A stretch of DNA of 42,771 bases. It comes from BOKV01 sp041987205. GTDB lineage: Bacteria; Pseudomonadota; Alphaproteobacteria; Rhizobiales; Rhizobiaceae. Made by a program: the position numbers and the translations under genes. How positions within the stretch are numbered: position 1 is the first letter of the stretch; each line of letters starts with the position of its first letter. Below, piece by piece: positions 41,347 through 42,771 of this stretch. Location: the NCBI GenBank assembly GCA_041987205.1, contig JBHIWX010000031.1:1-42771 (forward strand). The letters are read 5' to 3'. The notes below the pieces were generated by a model that did not search any database, was not told the origin of the DNA, and saw only the letters and a list, made by a program, of their open reading frames with translations.

Positions 41347-42181
41347 GCTGCGGCCGTGCGGGCAGGGTCCTGAGTGACACCGTTACGGAATTCGACCCTT
41401 CGCTCACCGGCTCGAAGCTTTCCGCCATGCCGGCCATGAAGCGTTGCAGGGTGAAGCTCGAGAAGAAGTGCATGGGGATGACCATGGACGAGCGCAATTG
41501 CTGCGCCAGCTCGATCATGCCGGCAAGGCTCATCGTGTAGGTGCCGTCGACCGGCACGAACAGGATGTCGAGGCGGCCGATCTGCGCGATGTGCTCCGGC
41601 GTCAGCTTGTGGTGAAGATGGCCGAGATGGCCGATGCAAAGACCGGCGACCTCGAAGATGAAGATCGAATTGCCGTCTTTCTCGTACATGATCCCGTTCG
41701 TGTAGAGATCGGTCGCGACGTTGCGGATGAAGACGTCTTCAAGTTCCAGCTCATGCTTTACCGGGCCGTCGCCGTCCGGATTCCAGCCGGACAGTACATG
41801 CGGAATGCCCGGATCGGGCGCGATCGTGTAGTGCGAGGAATGGGCGTGGTTCATGGTCACCACGTCGGGCAGGCGTCCCTCGCCGGAATAGCCGGCATAG
41901 TCGGTGACGATGACGACGCCCTTCGGCGTCTCGATCCTGAAGGCGGAGTGGCCGACATAGGTGATCGAGACCTCGTCCTCGGCCAGCGCCGTCCTGAGGA
42001 TCGGTGTGTCGCCCGGCGCAAAGGCCGCCCGAATCAGGGTCGGGCCGTGGCGGTTGTCGGCGACGGCGAGGCAGGTGCTGGTCTGGGCAGAAGCGGAACC
42101 GGCAAGCGCCATGAGCGCGAACATCGCCGCCAGCGCGAGAAGCACACATGCGGCCATCGGTCTGAGGGCATTGTTCAGCAT
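41324..42181 (-). CDS. Exported metallo-beta-lactamase-fold protein (UlaG-like)
   Basis: A 285-residue exported protein with a signal peptide to about residue 33 (AGSASAQ). The fold signs are SITYVGHSAFRIETPKGVVI, DVVTMNHAHSSHYTI, AGLCIGHLGHLHH and DILFVPVDGTYTMS, then VIPMHFFSSF. The canonical T-H-x-H-x-D-H motif is altered: it reads N-H-A-H-S-S-H, keeping three histidines but without the metal-binding Asp. The histidine pair in LGHLHH and MHFF remain. The activity is unknown. I chose ATG 42181, where a normal signal peptide begins, over an earlier ATG at 42244. Confidence 0.78.
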   Translation of the reverse strand: MLNNALRPMAACVLLALAAMFALMALAGSASAQTSTCLAVADNRHGPTLIRAAFAPGDTPILRTALAEDEVSITYVGHSAFRIETPKGVVIVTDYAGYSGEGRLPDVVTMNHAHSSHYTIAPDPGIPHVLSGWNPDGDGPVKHELELEDVFIRNVATDLYTNGIMYEKDGNSIFIFEVAGLCIGHLGHLHHKLTPEHIAQIGRLDILFVPVDGTYTMSLAGMIELAQQLRSSMVIPMHFFSSFTLQRFMAGMAESFEPVSEGSNSVTVSLRTLPARPQLRVLSPY

Positions 42182-42302
42182 GGCGAATACCCGGTTGCCG
42201 GACAGTGGGAACCTGCAGGCAAGGCTATGCCATTCACGCCTCAAGGCAAGAGCCGGGGGGCGTTTATCGGTGCGGTGCGATCACGATTTCGTTGATGAGG
42301 CG

Positions 42303-42557
42303 CCCCTCCCGGATGCGGGCGGCGGGGTGGCGATCCGGGAGGGGGCAGGGGCGAGGAGCAGGGATACACCTCGCCTCGAAAAGCCTGGACCGCCTCACCT
42401 TCTCCCGATCCGTCAGGGGCGTTAGCGGATCGGGGAAGGCTTGGCGGTCCATTTGCCGGGAGCCGTCAGGGGCGTTGCCAGTCCCCGGCAAATTCTCACT
42501 TCTGGTGGTCGCAAATCCGGACGGAAAACCAGCTTCCACTTTTCCTGAATTTGCGAC
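42303..42557. repeat. Cluster of four inverted repeats
   Basis: Four perfect inverted repeats follow each other in the 394-base gap (42182-42575), which has no gene: CCCCTCCCGGAT/ATCCGGGAGGGG (42303-42314, 42333-42344); CCCGATCCG/CGGATCGGG (42404-42412, 42426-42434); ATTTGCCGGG/CCCGGCAAAT (42451-42460, 42484-42493); GTCGCAAAT/ATTTGCGAC (42508-42516, 42549-42557). The loops of the second and third share CGTCAGGGGCGTT. It may be a repeat element, tandem transcript ends, or a structured RNA. Confidence 0.6.
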
Positions 42558-42575
42558 GTTGTTCAGCTTGGCCGC

Positions 42576-42771
42576 TTAGCAGACCTTGACCTTCTGGTAG
42601 ACGGCCTGACCGTAGGCGTTGTAGCCGACGAACTGGGTCTGCCAGGAGCAGGCATAGACAGGCGTGCCGTAGACGGGGCCTGCATAGGCGTTCTGCGTGG
42701 CCGCGGCGCCGATGATGCCGCCGACGATCAGGCCGCCGACGAGGGCTGCGCCGAGATTGCCGGCCTGTGCC
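42576..42771 (-). CDS. Glycine-rich small protein, 5' end outside window
   Basis: The minus strand is open from the right window edge to a TAA at 42576-42578. The visible 64 residues begin AQAGNLGAALVGGLIVGGII, a glycine-zipper-like hydrophobic helix, and end in a short Tyr-rich part with two cysteines (PVYACSWQTQ, then AVYQKVKVC). Such ends are common in small exported glycine-zipper proteins of alphaproteobacteria. The N-terminus, and with it any signal peptide or lipobox, lies outside the window. The four palindromes 3' of the stop may end its transcript. Confidence 0.6.
   Translation of the reverse strand, partial: AQAGNLGAALVGGLIVGGIIGAAATQNAYAGPVYGTPVYACSWQTQFVGYNAYGQAVYQKVKVC

Overview
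The window is GC-rich (roughly 63-65% by eye), densely packed DNA from an alphaproteobacterium, most probably of the order Hyphomicrobiales (Rhizobiales). The pointers are a homospermidine synthase, the membrane urate hydroxylase PuuD with a fused PuuE-UraD protein, a FecR protein beside a membrane class III cyclase, a one-chain indolepyruvate ferredoxin oxidoreductase with an Lrp regulator, and two families of intergenic palindromic repeats typical of that order. No rRNA, tRNA, CRISPR array, transposase or prophage was seen. The order is inferred from gene content; I cannot name a genus.

Layout, left to right. 1-2863: a partial unknown gene, homospermidine synthase, a stand-alone Lrp-type ligand-binding domain and a dihydrofolate-reductase-like protein. 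2913-6308: a secreted hydrolase, then an operon of enoyl-CoA hydratase, TetR regulator and SDR dehydrogenase behind a TetR-type palindrome. 6421-12279: a nuclease, then guanine deaminase divergent from xanthine dehydrogenase xdhA-xdhB. 12479-14769: a FecR protein and a membrane adenylate cyclase. 15080-19901: glutathione-dependent formaldehyde dehydrogenase, a ClpP paralogue, an XRE regulator, FadD and a thioredoxin-like protein. 19930-24505: a four-gene ABC transporter locus with histidine-rich parts, then alkaline phosphatase. 24690-29992: indolepyruvate ferredoxin oxidoreductase, its Lrp neighbour and a hydrolase fused to a peptidoglycan-binding domain. 30166-33194: TrhO, a VapBC-like toxin-antitoxin pair, a sirtuin and an SCP2 protein. 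33631-39734: a flavin/PLP-oxidase-fold protein, a cupin, an SDR, then ureide genes. 40135-42771: a GT87-like membrane protein, a metallo-beta-lactamase-fold protein, a palindrome cluster and a partial glycine-rich protein.

The clearest functional theme is purine breakdown split over two loci about 24 kb apart. GuaD and XdhAB take guanine to urate; PuuD, UraH, UraD, PuuE and Alc take urate to ureidoglycolate and urea. The xdhC maturation gene and a ureidoglycolate-degrading enzyme are not in the window. Both divergent promoter regions carry a similar short palindrome, GCCAAA(A)CTGGC, which may be a shared operator. The least conventional parts are the histidine-rich ABC locus whose PCu(A)C-like protein lacks the usual copper ligands, the hydrolase/peptidoglycan-binding fusion, and four consecutive perfect inverted repeats at 42303-42557.
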